From the NCBI GenBank assembly GCA_947650285.1, contig CANTFL010000570.1:1-64000 (forward strand): a stretch of 64,000 bases of DNA, given 5' to 3'. The stretch comes from Hyaloperonospora brassicae. Its lineage: Eukaryota; Oomycota; Peronosporomycetes; Peronosporales; Peronosporaceae. Below, piece by piece: positions 34,001 through 46,067 of this stretch. The notes under the pieces were generated by a model. It made no database searches. It had not been told where the DNA came from and saw only the letters and a list, made by a program, of their open reading frames with translations. How positions within the stretch are numbered: the first letter of the stretch is position 1; every line of letters starts with the position of its first letter. A program made the position numbers and the translations under genes.

Positions 34001-37000
34001 GTCGTGTCATGGAGCAGAGATCTTCTTCTATGTATACTATTCGACGTCCATTTCAATGTGGCCATGGTGATGCTGTACAATCTAGTGAGCCAGCGATCAT
34101 GAGGGCGATTGTACTCGTGGGCTTTACATTTGATGCATGTACCAATGTTTGGTGCGATTGGCCGACCCGATCTATTCGCGATGCAAATGGCCCTCGGATG
34201 AGTTTGTCTCACACAAGTCCGAATCCCAGATAAAGGTGTCATAGTTGGCATCGATAACCTTGCCCTGTGGTGAATCTGCCCAGAAGCTCTGAGCCGTACT
34301 CGCCAGGCCGGACACAACTTATCCGAAGGCTCTGACGTGCGCGTGCTAGACCGTAACTGTTATTGCTGGTTGGATGACATACAAAATGTGGTGTGCATAA
34401 AGGTCAGGGTACATATGCGCGGAGGATGCGTGGCGAACGGAGGGTTCGTATATTGCGAAGGTGTTCATCAGCCATTCTCCCTTCTTCAGTCGTGATGTCC
34501 AGGAGGAACGTTACAGCTCAATAAAAATGCCGATTTCGATTTTAGATAGAATGGCTACTGTGAACCAGCAGGAGTCTCTTCCTCATCTTCCTTCTTCCCT
34601 CGCTATTGATGGCCATATCATAATGTCGTTGTCTGACAGCTCCTTGTTTGCGGCGGTGTTTCTGTCGGCAGAGTCGCGCAGGGTCTCGGTGATTGTTTTT
34701 GTTTTTGGACTTAGGACAGCCCAACACCTTCTCCGATTTGCACTCCGCCTCATATCTTCTTTCTCACTGCTGTTAGCTTCGCGTCCCTCTCATCATTTAC
34801 CTTCCCCCTGTACGAAGTACAGTGCGCCCAGAGCAATTGCTGACCTTCTGTGCCATACATTCCGCCCATGCCGCATGACACCAGCGCATTGCCACTATAT
34901 GGTCCGCCTTGTACATGTACTGCTCACCGTTCTCATCTCCATCAAGCGCGTATTGGTATTGGTAGCGACGAGTTCCACGTTTGAATGCAAAGTTGAGTTC
35001 TGCGTCCTCTAGCTGGACTTTTCCTGTAATCATGGCCCGCTCCTACCAGTTTCCTTTTTGAGCTGATCAAGACATCCAGGTTGCTTGGAAGTCAACTGCT
35101 CATGGCGTCGAGATTGCGTTTGCATGGTCATGGTCAAATACCATGCTTTGCGCGAAGTGCCTGAGCTGGTAGTAAATTCTAACGTCATTCGTATCTGAGA
35201 AATAATGAGAAACGCTGCAGAGAAAACCAGATCGATCATGATAGCTGCCATTTCGAGAAATCTCGCTTTCGTTCCCTTTTCGTTCGTTTGGTGCAGTACC
35301 GTTTCTCGAGCAGCATGTGTACATGATCGTTTGAATAGAGCTGAAAGCCTAACTATCAGGCTCTTTTTCGGCGTTGTTGCGAAACGTGCGACCTCATCCT
35401 GCTTCGTCCATGTCTGTACACGCTGCTGTGGTCGTGCTATTCGATGAGCTCACGAAGGCGGGGCAGTGCATCCTCTTGCGTCTGATTGTCGGTACTCTTT
35501 CACCTCTGGCATAATAGCATTGCAATGCGTAGTGCTGCTGGAAACGCGTTGACCGGTTGCTTGAAACACTCATTCAGCCCTTTGGAATGTTATGCGTGTC
35601 ATAAGGACGTCCTGCCGCTTTGGTCTCGATTGAGCTGCAATTTAGCGCATCGTTACGTTGTTGTTTGTAGAAAGAGGTGGAGGGGGGCGATGAGGTGGAT
35701 AGTGTGTCCTACGGCACAGGGTGCTATGAAAACGCGTGCGCTTTGCGAATAGCCTGATCTCGTTGATCGACCCAGATCAGTACGCCTACCCAGGGTCTTG
35801 CTTATCCGAGGAGGGCCTGCAAATTGGCTACAAACGGTTCCCCGTCTTGTGACATCTGTCAAGCCCGCATTGCGAATCCCTCTTCCGATCGTAATACAAG
35901 CACGGTCTCCTTGGCTTGGTTGTCTGTAACATAATAGCTTGACGTACGAACTTGTTGTATGGATGTTGGTGTGGCTGAACCAACACGGCGACCGAACAAA
36001 CGAATCAATGTCATCTCTCAGGACGGGCTTCTGAGGCAGTATCTTAGACCATGTTGCGTATGTAGTGTTGGAAGTTTCTCGCTACCGTGCACTTCAAGTA
36101 GATCTAGTGAGAAAGGGATGTTGCAGCGCAAGTCGGTCGTCAAGTTGATGCCACGAAGACGATTAAAGCTGAGGCAGACAAGTGTCAAAGCGTGTCAGAA
36201 CAAGTATTCTCATGTTTACCGCAGGATGCCTCTACCATGATCAGGTTGCATGACACGAATCGACTAGGACTGCGTGTTTAAACCACTTCAACATGGCATT
36301 TGCGTTGTTCATCTGTCACCGAGGGCATGGCATTGTTGGCAGTGCTCGTTATAAAAGCGATTACCCGTTTGTTTCGTTACGATGTACACGCAAAGTGCGA
36401 CGTGTGAATCAAGACAAGCATCTTGTGACGAGTGCGTGTTCGTTGGCGGCCCAGCGTTGCTCAGCTGTGCTGGATCGACAGGAGTAGTTCTACCTTGTGA
36501 AGGCGGCCGCTATGTATTCGTGCCCATGTTGAAGCTGTCTAAACCAGACTGCTAGCTGCTCTCATTTCTACCCCTCTTGGTCCACATGTTAGCTTTACTT
36601 TCAAGTGAAGACTTGGCACGAAAGAATTAGTTTTGCACAGACCATGACAATATCTAGATTGTATCACAGCAGCGTCGACTATGGTCAAGAAGGAAACGTC
36701 CACGTGGAAGTGGTTGGAAGGATAAGTCCACGTAGAAGTGATAGGCATGGAGCTGTATGCTCACTGGCAATTCTGCATCCGTCCAGGCGACACCGATGAG
36801 CGCATACACTTACGACGCAGCAAGGCAATAAGCTTGGCTGCTCAGATCAAGTCTACAAAACACAGTCGCAGCTTACACATCGAAGCCGACAGAATGGACG
36901 ATGGTCGTGACTGGACGAATTCGAGCGCGAGAATCGGCCGACCAACACGATATTCGTCTGTCATTGTTCTCGACTCGCCATACTGCGATGGTTGAGTGAC

Positions 37001-38397
37001 TGCGTATGTCCCTGTGGTAGGAGACACCATCGTGGTGGTGACGTGGACACATCCTAAAGTATGTAGCGAAAACTGCAAGTTGAGCGAACAAGTCATTTAT
37101 GGTGTCAACCAACCACTGCAGCCTCATCCCAGTGGCAAGCCGTAACCGTACAGAAGGGTGAGATACAGCGCGACAGTAGCGTTGGAAGGCCTTGAAATGC
37201 AGTAGCCTGGAACACGGAGGATTTCGGATGCATGTTTCGCGCGAGTGCGGACTCGGATCACTGGCGAGGTAGGCGCAACTGGTCGTTAGTACAACCGCAC
37301 AGTACTAACTCATATTTACGAGCGAAGCTTCCAGCCAGCAGTTCGACTGACCGGCGTAGCGGCAACACGGACAGTGCCGAGTGGGTCTGATCGTTGGACA
37401 GACTTTTTGATGTAAATGCTAATTTGATCAGTCTTCCAGTCTCATACCTTCTCACGATGTGCGACGAGAAGATACAATCGTGCTCGCAGACATTTCGCGG
37501 TCGGTAGTGTTGGCGCTGGTCTAGTTTACAAAACGCTGTTGCAGTCATACGAGGCAAAGACTGCTTCGGATGCACCGGCGCCGCATTTGACCAGCTACTC
37601 CTCAGTTTGGGCAGCCTTCGTATTAAATTTGTTTTCGAGCTCTCTGTACGAGCTTTCTCGCGGTTAGTGATACAGTACTGGGACCTTCGTCAGTGCATGA
37701 GAAGTGGTGGCAAGTCCAGAATGCACAGTGCGGTCAAGTCGTGGTTGTAACATAGGAGATGGAGTAAGCGCTGCGTCTCTTCTCCCATCTTGCCATCTCG
37801 GCTCGACATCACTATCGCAAGGCTGATGCGCGTGCAGAATGGGTGGAAAGTCCTCAAAGGCATTGATCACGAACACGTGGCATGCGCTCGACTTATCGAT
37901 GCCATACTTTCGACGGTCGACAGCAGCTGCTATCTGTTTGAATGGAACCGTCGTGCCGGCGGTCCAGGTGAACGTTTCTCACGGCGTTTGCAACGCGCAT
38001 CAGGTTCTGCGATCAAGCACGTGCTCGAAGCCAAGGAAACGCTACACATCAATCGAAATCGGGCATGGCGTTCACCAAATTGTCCGAGCATTACCAACGT
38101 CTGCAAACCACTGTAGCTCTTTGCAACTGCGTGAATCATCAACCCATTCTGAACCGTATTTCCAACCAAATCGTCTCACGATCAAAGGTTTTCGTCAAGC
38201 AACACATTCTTTACCCACACCTTTCACGGAAGGCTCCAACGTCTTGAGGATCAGATCGAGTGCACACGGCAGACTAGATGGCAAAGCATGTGCACCTGGC
38301 AACGGTAGCTAATAACACAGTCTTTAAACTGATCCTACTGCATGCCGACAATCACGAACAGCAACATGCTGCTGCTCGCTTGTTGTGGCAGCAAGCC
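31074..38397. other. Long gene-poor region, no recognised gene
   Basis: Many ORFs of 60-180 codons on all frames, without recognisable domains, inverted repeats or LTRs. The best single candidate for coding sequence is the exon-like stretch at 34845-35018 on the minus strand, listed separately. The longest ORF (34461-35012, plus) is Ser/Leu-rich and lies antisense to that stretch. Confidence 0.5.
34845..35018 (-). CDS. Candidate orphan exon
   Basis: A minus-strand stretch with protein-like composition (QLEDAELNFAFKRGTRRY, then LDGDENGEQYMYKADHI), ending at a GT that could be a splice donor (AECMAQK/GTCAGC). No partner exon with matching phase was found and the family is not recognised. It may be an exon of a decayed gene. 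Confidence 0.25.
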
Positions 38398-38870
38398 CTT
38401 CAGCGCAGCCATCGGCGGCTTTGGAACGTCAACGCAAGCAGCACAAACACACTGCATCTCTGCACGGGCCTTGCGCGTCCGATCCGCGCTGCATCACATC
38501 TCTGTCGATTACTCGCCGATTGAACAACAGCAGCAGATAAGCGATCGTTGTACCACGACAAAAATCGCGTTGCGTGGCGAAGCGTAGCGTGACGTATTCA
38601 ATTTCTTGTCTACTGACGACAGCATCCCCCAGTTCCTGTATGTTTCAGCTGCATGTTTTAGCTGCTGGCGCGCGTGTGTTTTTACCTGTGTCGTCAGCTT
38701 TGCAGCAGCACTTTACGGGTACCAGTGCTGTTAGCGACCACACGCGTACATACACAGAGCGAGACGCGGGCGATCGCAGTTGTATGTAGCTGCTAATGCT
38801 ACCACAGCAACTGAACAATGTACCGGACTGAACCGGTGCAAGTCGATGCGGACAACGCACGTACGACAAC

Positions 38871-39386
38871 ATGCCACCGAGTGTAATGAGCACAGCACAT
38901 GAGCCGTCTTTCGCCGCCTCGTCAAGGAAGTCCAGTCCGTATCATCAGCAAGTCGCTGAAAACAGTTGGAAGGCGGCAATGGCAGTTGCACTCGCGTCTG
39001 TAAACGATTCGGCTCCGGCAAGCAGTGTCTTGTGCACAGCTGTGCTGAACAGGAGATGTATCGAGACCAGGCACACGTTCCGAGCGCATCAGGTGGTCGG
39101 AGTACAAGTTGTTCGGTGGGGAGAAGAAAGCGTGGGATGTTACCGTATCGCCACCCCACCTCACCCCAAACAATGGAGGATGGCCCCTCTGTGTGCGCGT
39201 TGTGTCCACCTCGTCCATGACGATGCTGCAGGTCACGAAGAGTGCGTGGCTGCATATTCGCATTCAGCTGCCGGTCACGCTGCTGATTCGAGTGCAAACG
39301 TCCGCACCGTGTTTTCCGTCCCCGCTATCTGGCAAGCGCCATCCGACATAGCACAACAACTTGCAGCCCCGCAGCCTCTTTACTGA
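38871..39386 (+). CDS. Hypothetical ORF upstream of FYVE gene (right)
   Basis: Counterpart of 9455-10045. The frame equivalent to the left copy has CGA changed to TGA at 38829-38831 (codon 12), so the longest ATG-initiated frame here begins at 38871 and gives 171 residues. The left copy has Ile at that Met. No domain recognised. May be leader sequence of the FYVE gene rather than a protein gene. Confidence 0.3.
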   Translation: MPPSVMSTAHEPSFAASSRKSSPYHQQVAENSWKAAMAVALASVNDSAPASSVLCTAVLNRRCIETRHTFRAHQVVGVQVVRWGEESVGCYRIATPPHPKQWRMAPLCARCVHLVHDDAAGHEECVAAYSHSAAGHAADSSANVRTVFSVPAIWQAPSDIAQQLAAPQPLY

Positions 39387-40025
39387 GCCCTGTTGCCTGC
39401 GCACAACACTAGTGCGGTTAGCTGAGCTCGACGAGAAGACTGCTAGGACCAACATGTTGCTATGTAGCAAGCACGACAAACACGGTAAAAAACGACTCGG
39501 AACGACAAGCGTGTGATCGAACCCTCTCGTGCTTTCGCAACTGGAAAAGGAGCCGAGAAAGAAGTCGATCGGCCAGTACAAGTCCAGCGCAACCTCCTGC
39601 TACTACTGAACTTGTCTGCTCTACCGGTGCCCGAACAATACCCGCACTTCCGTGCAAGTCCCTCATCGCGCGTGTGTGTGTGTGTGCAACGACACCCGCT
39701 ATCGTCTCTGCCATCTGCTCACTCTCCGTATCCATCTGCGTCGGCAGGCGACACGCTGTATCACGCGGCTTTGTCTCTACACGCAAACATCTCACTGATC
39801 CGCAAGAGTCTCTTCCAGTTGTTCTCGTCGTCTGCCGTCGTCAGGGCAGCAGAATGTTTGCCAACCAGACGCACCCACTCGCAGAGTCCGTCGCTGGTCA
39901 ATTCCGTATCGCCACTTGAGCTTGAAAACGTCGAGTCCGAGTCCGACATCGAAACAGAGCCTCGTCACGGAATCGATACACTCCAACGTGACTCGCTGCT
40001 CGCTGCATTCATTCGCTGCATGACA

Positions 40026-42503
40026 ATGGCGTCGGCAGTGCATTTACCATGCGACCGCAAACAGACGCGCCGGATGCGCCATCGCGCCGCGAGGCAGATC
40101 ACTGACGTGCTGGAAGTGTGTCTCAACTCGACCCGCACGAAGGAGCAGTGGTCGCGATTACGTCGCGAGAAGCACGAGGAGCTGTACGCCAAGAGCACCA
40201 AACGAGGAGTGACGAACAACGGCCCGTCCGTCGATTACTTGGCTGTCAACGAGGCGTCGTGCGGGTTCGAAGAAGCGGTTGCTCTCTTGCACTTCGACTC
40301 GACCGCTCGATTTCGACTCCTGATGAAGCTCTTGCACGGTCGCGACTTCAAAGATGGGGCGTTGATGGCGATAGGCACAGACGACCAGCTCGCGCTCGAT
40401 GGGTTGGCCGCCGACACGCAGCACGCAGCGATTCGGTTCACCTATCGGGACCACCGCAAGTCCGTACTCCTGCGGGACCAGCACCTGACGTTTTTCCAGA
40501 CGCTCAAAGTGTTGCTCCCCGACACGCTGCCGGAACACGAACGCGACTACCGCAATGCTGCCGCTTCCTTGTCAGCAACTGCACTACCTTTGACTGGGCC
40601 GAGTGCACGTCCGAACGGCGGAGTGCACAAACGGACGGTCGCCCTGAGCTGGCTGCCATTCCCTCGCTCGCACGGTGCGAGTCAGCAGGAACCAGCGCGG
40701 CAGGTCGACTTGCAGTACACGTTGATCGTCGAGGAGATAGCTGTGCATCGACTGCGTCTCTCGTGTGTGACCAGCTCGTACCACGAGCAACACAAGCGCG
40801 CGTCGACCAGCTCGCCCTGGACCGCACGAGCCATTGCACGGCGACTTGCGCTGCGATCGGTTGGCAAACTCGAGGCGGCTGTTGCAGCCGCTCGACTTGG
40901 CGGCTGTCAGTTTGTGGCACCGCATCAGTGGGTGAGAAATGAAGACCGCGCGCGTTGTGTGGTCTGCTGGAAACGCTTCCACGCTCTCTTTCGCCGTCGA
41001 CACCACTGTCGTCTCTGCGGAGAGGTCATTTGCGGCTCGTGCTGCTCATTGCGCACGACGAACGTCGTCAATGTCGAGACGAGGGCAGCGCAAAAGACCC
41101 GCATCTGCCACATGTGCCACAACGAGGCGCGACTCCCGACCGGAGCGCTTGCGTTCTCGAGCGGCAACCCGCGCCACATTCATACCAGCACCAGACGCGT
41201 TTGCGTCGATCGTCCACGTCAGGAACAGCCTCCGTTGCTTGAATCGGACTCCGATGTCGAACTTCCTCGATCAGCACGAGCAGATTCAGCGGATCGGAGC
41301 GACGTGACACTCTCGCCCTTTGAAGTGCTGTCGCCGTCAGTTGATCTCCTGGTATCGGAACGGACGATGTCAGAGACCCTCGAAGCGAGCAGCGGGATGT
41401 GGGACTTGGCCCGAGTCGAGAGTGACGGCTACATTGGCGCACTGCCCGATCGAACGACAGATACGGCTGTCACCAGTAGCAAGATCATCTCGATCAAGTC
41501 GATCGCACGTCGCACGAAAACCTTGTGGCAGGCAATGCCGTCTACCACAACAAGCAGCAAAGCGCTATGGCCGTTTCGAGCACCGGATTCGAGCAGCAGC
41601 GTCAACTCGACATGTAGCGTGCATTCGTCCGAGTGGGCTGGCGGACGAAGAAGCATTGGTGGTGGGTTCGAGGCCTCGATTCTCGAGGATAGCAGCTCGA
41701 GGTCGTTCCTGCATCCATCAGTCGCAGTGTCGAGGTCGAAACGGACAACGACGCAGCCGATGGTGGGAATCACAGCCGAGGCAAGCAGCTATAGCTCTGT
41801 TGAACGGTCGTTCCGGGCATCCTGTGAGCTCGTCCACTCGAAGGAGCTAGACGAGGAAGACTCGAGATGGTTTACGTATCGCCGAACGTCCTTGATGAGC
41901 TCGAACGCCGGTTTGCTTGACCAGGAGTCAAGTGCTTACGAAGGCTGTTTCTTGCCAACACTCGATATAGCACGCGAAGCAGAGCGTCTGAAGCTGCTGG
42001 ATCTGATTGTCTCGCCTGCCTGTACGCTCGTGGATCGCACGGTCATGCATCGCAGCTGTGAGATTGCTGCCGCTGCCTTTGGTCTGAGTGCTGCTTTTAT
42101 CGCACGAGTCGACGAGACCTTTGTGATGATCGAGCACAGCATTGGGACTTGCAGTTTGTCACCTCTCGATGTGATCTTGCGGCGCGAGTCGTTGTGTGAT
42201 TTCGTCCTCTGTCAACCTCAATGCCAACCTCTGGTAGTCGTAGACTGCCTCGTTGATCCACGCACTCGAGATCTTCCAATGGTACAGCACCTGTGCATGC
42301 GCTTTTTTATTGGCATCAGCGTATGTGTCCGCGGTCTCCCCATCGCGTGCCTGTGCGCTTTCGAACAAGGGGACGGCAAACAGTACGAAGGAGACGGAGA
42401 ACTAGTGTCGGCATCATACTGCGAGTTGGATATTCTGAGAAATGCCGCGCGTCGCATGGAGGATGAGCTGGAAAGCCTTGTCCACGGCTTAGAGTTGTGC
42501 TAG
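40026..42503 (+). CDS. START-FYVE-GAF protein (right, intact copy)
   Basis: Likely an endosomal PI(3)P-binding protein with lipid-binding and small-molecule-sensing domains; the exact role is unknown. From the ATG at 40026 (A at -3, G at +4) it has 825 residues. Residues 1-290 form a START-like lipid-binding region of the kind found before FYVE fingers in oomycete proteins. The FYVE finger is at about 301-365, with four CxxC pairs and the PI(3)P-binding RRRHHCRLCG; the WxxD entry motif is degenerate (WVRNED). A Ser-rich linker follows, then a GAF domain at about 645-805 (EAERLKLLDLI...FIARVDE...IACLCAFEQGDG). The frame is open upstream to 39513 (996 codons in all). I prefer the downstream start because the left copy carries three frame-changing indels just upstream of it. 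The gene converges on the SDR gene, 30 bp between stops. Confidence 0.85.
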   Translation: MASAVHLPCDRKQTRRMRHRAARQITDVLEVCLNSTRTKEQWSRLRREKHEELYAKSTKRGVTNNGPSVDYLAVNEASCGFEEAVALLHFDSTARFRLLMKLLHGRDFKDGALMAIGTDDQLALDGLAADTQHAAIRFTYRDHRKSVLLRDQHLTFFQTLKVLLPDTLPEHERDYRNAAASLSATALPLTGPSARPNGGVHKRTVALSWLPFPRSHGASQQEPARQVDLQYTLIVEEIAVHRLRLSCVTSSYHEQHKRASTSSPWTARAIARRLALRSVGKLEAAVAAARLGGCQFVAPHQWVRNEDRARCVVCWKRFHALFRRRHHCRLCGEVICGSCCSLRTTNVVNVETRAAQKTRICHMCHNEARLPTGALAFSSGNPRHIHTSTRRVCVDRPRQEQPPLLESDSDVELPRSARADSADRSDVTLSPFEVLSPSVDLLVSERTMSETLEASSGMWDLARVESDGYIGALPDRTTDTAVTSSKIISIKSIARRTKTLWQAMPSTTTSSKALWPFRAPDSSSSVNSTCSVHSSEWAGGRRSIGGGFEASILEDSSSRSFLHPSVAVSRSKRTTTQPMVGITAEASSYSSVERSFRASCELVHSKELDEEDSRWFTYRRTSLMSSNAGLLDQESSAYEGCFLPTLDIAREAERLKLLDLIVSPACTLVDRTVMHRSCEIAAAAFGLSAAFIARVDETFVMIEHSIGTCSLSPLDVILRRESLCDFVLCQPQCQPLVVVDCLVDPRTRDLPMVQHLCMRFFIGISVCVRGLPIACLCAFEQGDGKQYEGDGELVSASYCELDILRNAARRMEDELESLVHGLELC

Positions 42504-42533
42504 GCGCGATGGGGTCAGTTTGCCGATGGCTAT

Positions 42534-43791
42534 CTAAATAGGCTCATCTCGCGGTTCCACCAGAATTTCGTTCACAGCCACATATGGCGGTTGCGTGACG
42601 GCGTACAATACAGCGCGCCCGATATCCTCTGGCTTGAGCACCTCACACTCTGTTGCAGAGTACCGCGGCGAATGAGCGCACTCTAGTTAGAGAAAACCAC
42701 ACTAAATAAGAATGAAAGCAACATGGAACTTGACCCCGTACCGGAACTTCCTCCGTACAACTTCATCGCTTCTTCATCGACTCCGCTCGCAGCGTTTGCA
42801 TGCTTGACCAAGTCCGTCGCAACGTTCCCAGGCTGCAAAAATAAGCAATCGAAGCACCCATGAGTCCACTACGGTAGCGACGACTTTTCCAGTATAGTTC
42901 TGGCAAACACACACAGCTCAATCAACCTGAATGGAGGTCACGCGCAATCCACTACCGACGTGTTCAAGGCGCAGTGCTTGAGAGATGCCCTCGACAAACA
43001 TCTTGGATGCCGAGTACACGCCCAATCCAGGGAACACTTTGCGCCCAGCATCAGACGAGATGTTGACAATGTGGCCACTCTTGCGAGCTAGCATCTTGGG
43101 CAGCACGGCAGCCACACCATTGAGGGTCCCTTTGCAGTTGACGTCGATCGTCTTTGCACACATGTCCATCGCGTACCCCACGAGCCATCTTTCGTCAGCA
43201 GGCCGTACGCATACAGTCACCAAACAATTACTTCTTCGTGTCTCGTGGACGTACTCGATCCCAACTGTCCTGATTCACGTTCTTCAGCAGCTCAAATGGC
43301 ATCACGCCAGCTAGACGCAACATAGACATCGAAAGCATATCGACAGGAACAATCGTTGCACAAACGACAGCCATGTGAGCACCATCACTCCACAAAGAGG
43401 TGGAAAACGGATCCCTCCAACCGTTATTCACGAGGATATCCACGGCGTGAAACGTCTCCTCCGCCCTGTCCACGAGCGCCTGCACCTCTTGGCGCTTCGT
43501 GACGTCCGTCTGGACAATGAGAATATCCCCACAAGATCCCGTCTGTTGCTCAATGCTCGTTTTGACAGCCTCCAGCGCTTCGAGGCGTCGGGCCCCCAGC
43601 ACCACTTTGGCTCCCGCGACTGAGAGTTCCAATGCAATGCCTAAGACAGTGTGAACGCAAGAAAAAAAGAGGTCAGCGATGAAAGAAAAGCATCAACATA
43701 CGATTTGGAGCTGCGTACCGGCACCGATGCCGCCTGAGGCGCCTGTGATCACTGCCACTTTGCCGCTCAACTGCGTGTTGTTGGAGCTCAT
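42534..43791 (-). CDS. Short-chain dehydrogenase/reductase (right copy)
   Basis: Mirror copy of 5036-6293 with the same six-exon plan. The ATG is at 43791-43789 and the TAG at 42536-42534. The exon sequences I compared keep the TGASGGIG, NNAG and YSASK motifs, the splice sites and the reading frame; most changes I noticed fall in introns (for example in the intron after the NNAG exon). Both copies therefore look capable of encoding the same 259-residue enzyme. Substrate unknown. Confidence 0.87.
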
Positions 43792-43960
43792 TTGTCAGCT
43801 TTTCGCTTACAGCGTCCAGAGATACTCGAAAAATAGTATCTGACGTGTAAAATTTGAGCAAAATGAACGCAGCGATCGAGTCTGGTAAACTATTTTACCG
43901 GAACCGTATCGCGTAAATTTCGTCACAAAGTCGCAAACAAGATCAGCATCGCCCGTTCGA
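43792..43960. promoter_or_regulatory. Shared divergent intergenic region (right)
   Basis: Counterpart of 4862-5035 between the divergent SDR and unknown gene. Function inferred from layout only. Confidence 0.3.
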
Positions 43961-44143
43961 GTGAGTATACGCAACACGGATGTATACCACCGATCCAAAG
44001 TACTGAAATACCTCCATCGCCACCACAGCGATACACTGGCCATGTACATGGCCCATACCTTTCGACGTTGTCGTGGCGGATGTCACACACGCCCTCCGAC
44101 CGTTCCGCCTTTGCGTCTTTTGTGTCTTTTCTTCTCCTCGCAG

Positions 44144-45425
44144 AAGCACAACGCGCCGTTGAACCTGTTCGAGATCGACTTGAAACCATTCGAGGCGTCA
44201 GTCCCGTCCACGGAAAAGCTCACTTTGGATGACGCGAAACGGGCATTGGCATTGCAACAGACGGACGCGCAGCACGAAATTGATGCGTTGCATGATGGTA
44301 ATGGGAGTCCAATGAATTGGGTTACTGGTGTATGGAGGCGAAGGGCTAACTTCGAATGTGAACATTGTAACGGTAGAGATGTCGGCGCTTTTCGGAGAAG
44401 AAGTGGCGGAGTACGAGGAAGAGAGATTAGCGCCAAGTACGAGTGAGAATGCAAAGACGATCGTGCAGCACGGAGTATGGATGAAGGATCACGCGGTGAT
44501 TCCGTCGAGCAGGGGCCTTGCTGCTGGAGCCAGGGTCGCGTGTGGTACGCAGCAGAGAGAGCGATGCCAGCTGCCGACTTCAGGGTTCATGAGTGCTGAC
44601 GTTATGTCAACAAAAAAAAAGGCTACTAGTGGACGGAAGGTTGTCCCGCGTAACGGCGGCTTGGTTGGGGCTGGACCGGTGGACGTGCTCTTGCTCCATG
44701 GTCCGTGCAGCTTTGTTCGGGATGTTTGGACTGTGTACGTGCAAAGTGTGACGTGCTCGAGTGCTTGTGTAGAGATTGTTCGATTGACGTCGAGCTGTCC
44801 TGAAGAGGTGACGTGGAGAAGGCAGAACTGTGGCAGCAGATTCACGAACTTGCTGACGATCTCAAGATTGTGGTCGAGAGTCGCAATTACAACTCCGAGA
44901 AAAGGATTTTGGAAAGCTTACTCGAAGCACAGAAAGACCAAGTGATCGTGTTGTACTGGAACAGTGAGTCGAAGAGTGCTCGATACGAGTCAAGGCCACC
45001 CGACCCTGCGGTTAGCTGGGCTTGGCTTACTTACGTGTAACAACGCCACACTGACGCTTGTTTGCGTTCGTTTGTTGTGATGCTTGTAATTTGCAGTTAG
45101 TTTGAGCAAGTCACCGTTCATTGTTCGGGCTCTCGAGCTCATCCAGTCCAAGACCATTATAGTGAGCCCTGGCAACATCGAGCATGGACCGTTACCCGCA
45201 AGCGTTGTCGGTGTGCTGTCAGGTAAGCGACTGATTCCTTATCGGGTCATGCGTGTTGTCTCTCGTTACGTGTGCCATCTATCTTCGTTACTTGATATGA
45301 TCGAGGTGAACTGATCCACGTTTGCATGTGTTTTGTCGCCAAAAGGCTTTCGACAACAGAGCTTATCGCTAGCATTCCATGCTGCTGCAAAACTCCTGGT
45401 GGCGAATGCCAGAGAGGGGCGATAA
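44144..45425 (+). CDS. Uncharacterised multi-exon protein (right copy)
   Basis: Counterpart of 3400-4678. The coding part starts at the acceptor CTCGCAG at 44137-44143 and ends with TAA at 45425. The five exon frames and GT-AG borders used for the left copy can be followed here too, with a few substitutions (for example Leu to Gln near the C-terminus, CTG to CAG). The 5' exon is not settled; an ATG frame is open from 43961. No known domain; predominantly helical C-terminal half by composition. Confidence 0.5.
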
Positions 45426-46067
45426 CTGTGTGAAGATGTTGGATCCGAGCGCTCCAGGGATTCGCCTCGAAGAAACGCTCGCGCGGGCAAAGAAGAGATG
45501 AGGCACGACGGGTAGGAAGGAGAGAGAGAGATTAGAGCGCAACATATGGCTGCTCATTTCGAAGTGAGATCCGTGCACAACGAAACGCAGGACTGTCACT
45601 TGTGTCGTGGAACGGTAGAAAACAAAGGTGCGGTCTCGAGGGCACGGTTGGCGACATGTAAGAGAAAGTATCTGACTTTGGTCAAGTGTCCATAGAAAGC
45701 CTGACCCACAGAACATCGACTATACCCATACGACGCAAGCAATGCAAGTAGCGATTTTATCAATTTAACACAATGGAACTATTTCTTTTGTCAGCGCCTA
45801 CCAGCCTACGAATGTGTTGTTCTCTAACGAGCATTATCTATAAAATCTTACGAAGTAATGACAGCTTCTGATACAGAGATCTGTTACATGTCGTTGACGA
45901 ATAAGGTACTGCCAAATGCTAGTATCGAGCAAACAAAACACAATGATGATATCACCGTGACGGTACTGTGGAGTCATCAGCTAACGGCACCCTGCCCTTA
46001 GGCTGACATCAGTCATAATGTCTGGCAATAATCGAGAGATCTACCATTCAAGTTGAGACGCGGTTAA

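Larger units (their letters stand above)
38398..46067. repeat. Right arm of 7.7 kb inverted duplication
   Basis: Reverse counterpart of 2754-10445. Gene order is mirrored. The outer end touches the first base of an LTR at 46068. Confidence 0.9.

Noticed and set aside
40158..41179. Minus-strand ORFs of 84-140 codons antisense to the intact FYVE gene
   Set aside because: They are complementary-frame shadows of a high-GC coding region and carry no motif of their own.
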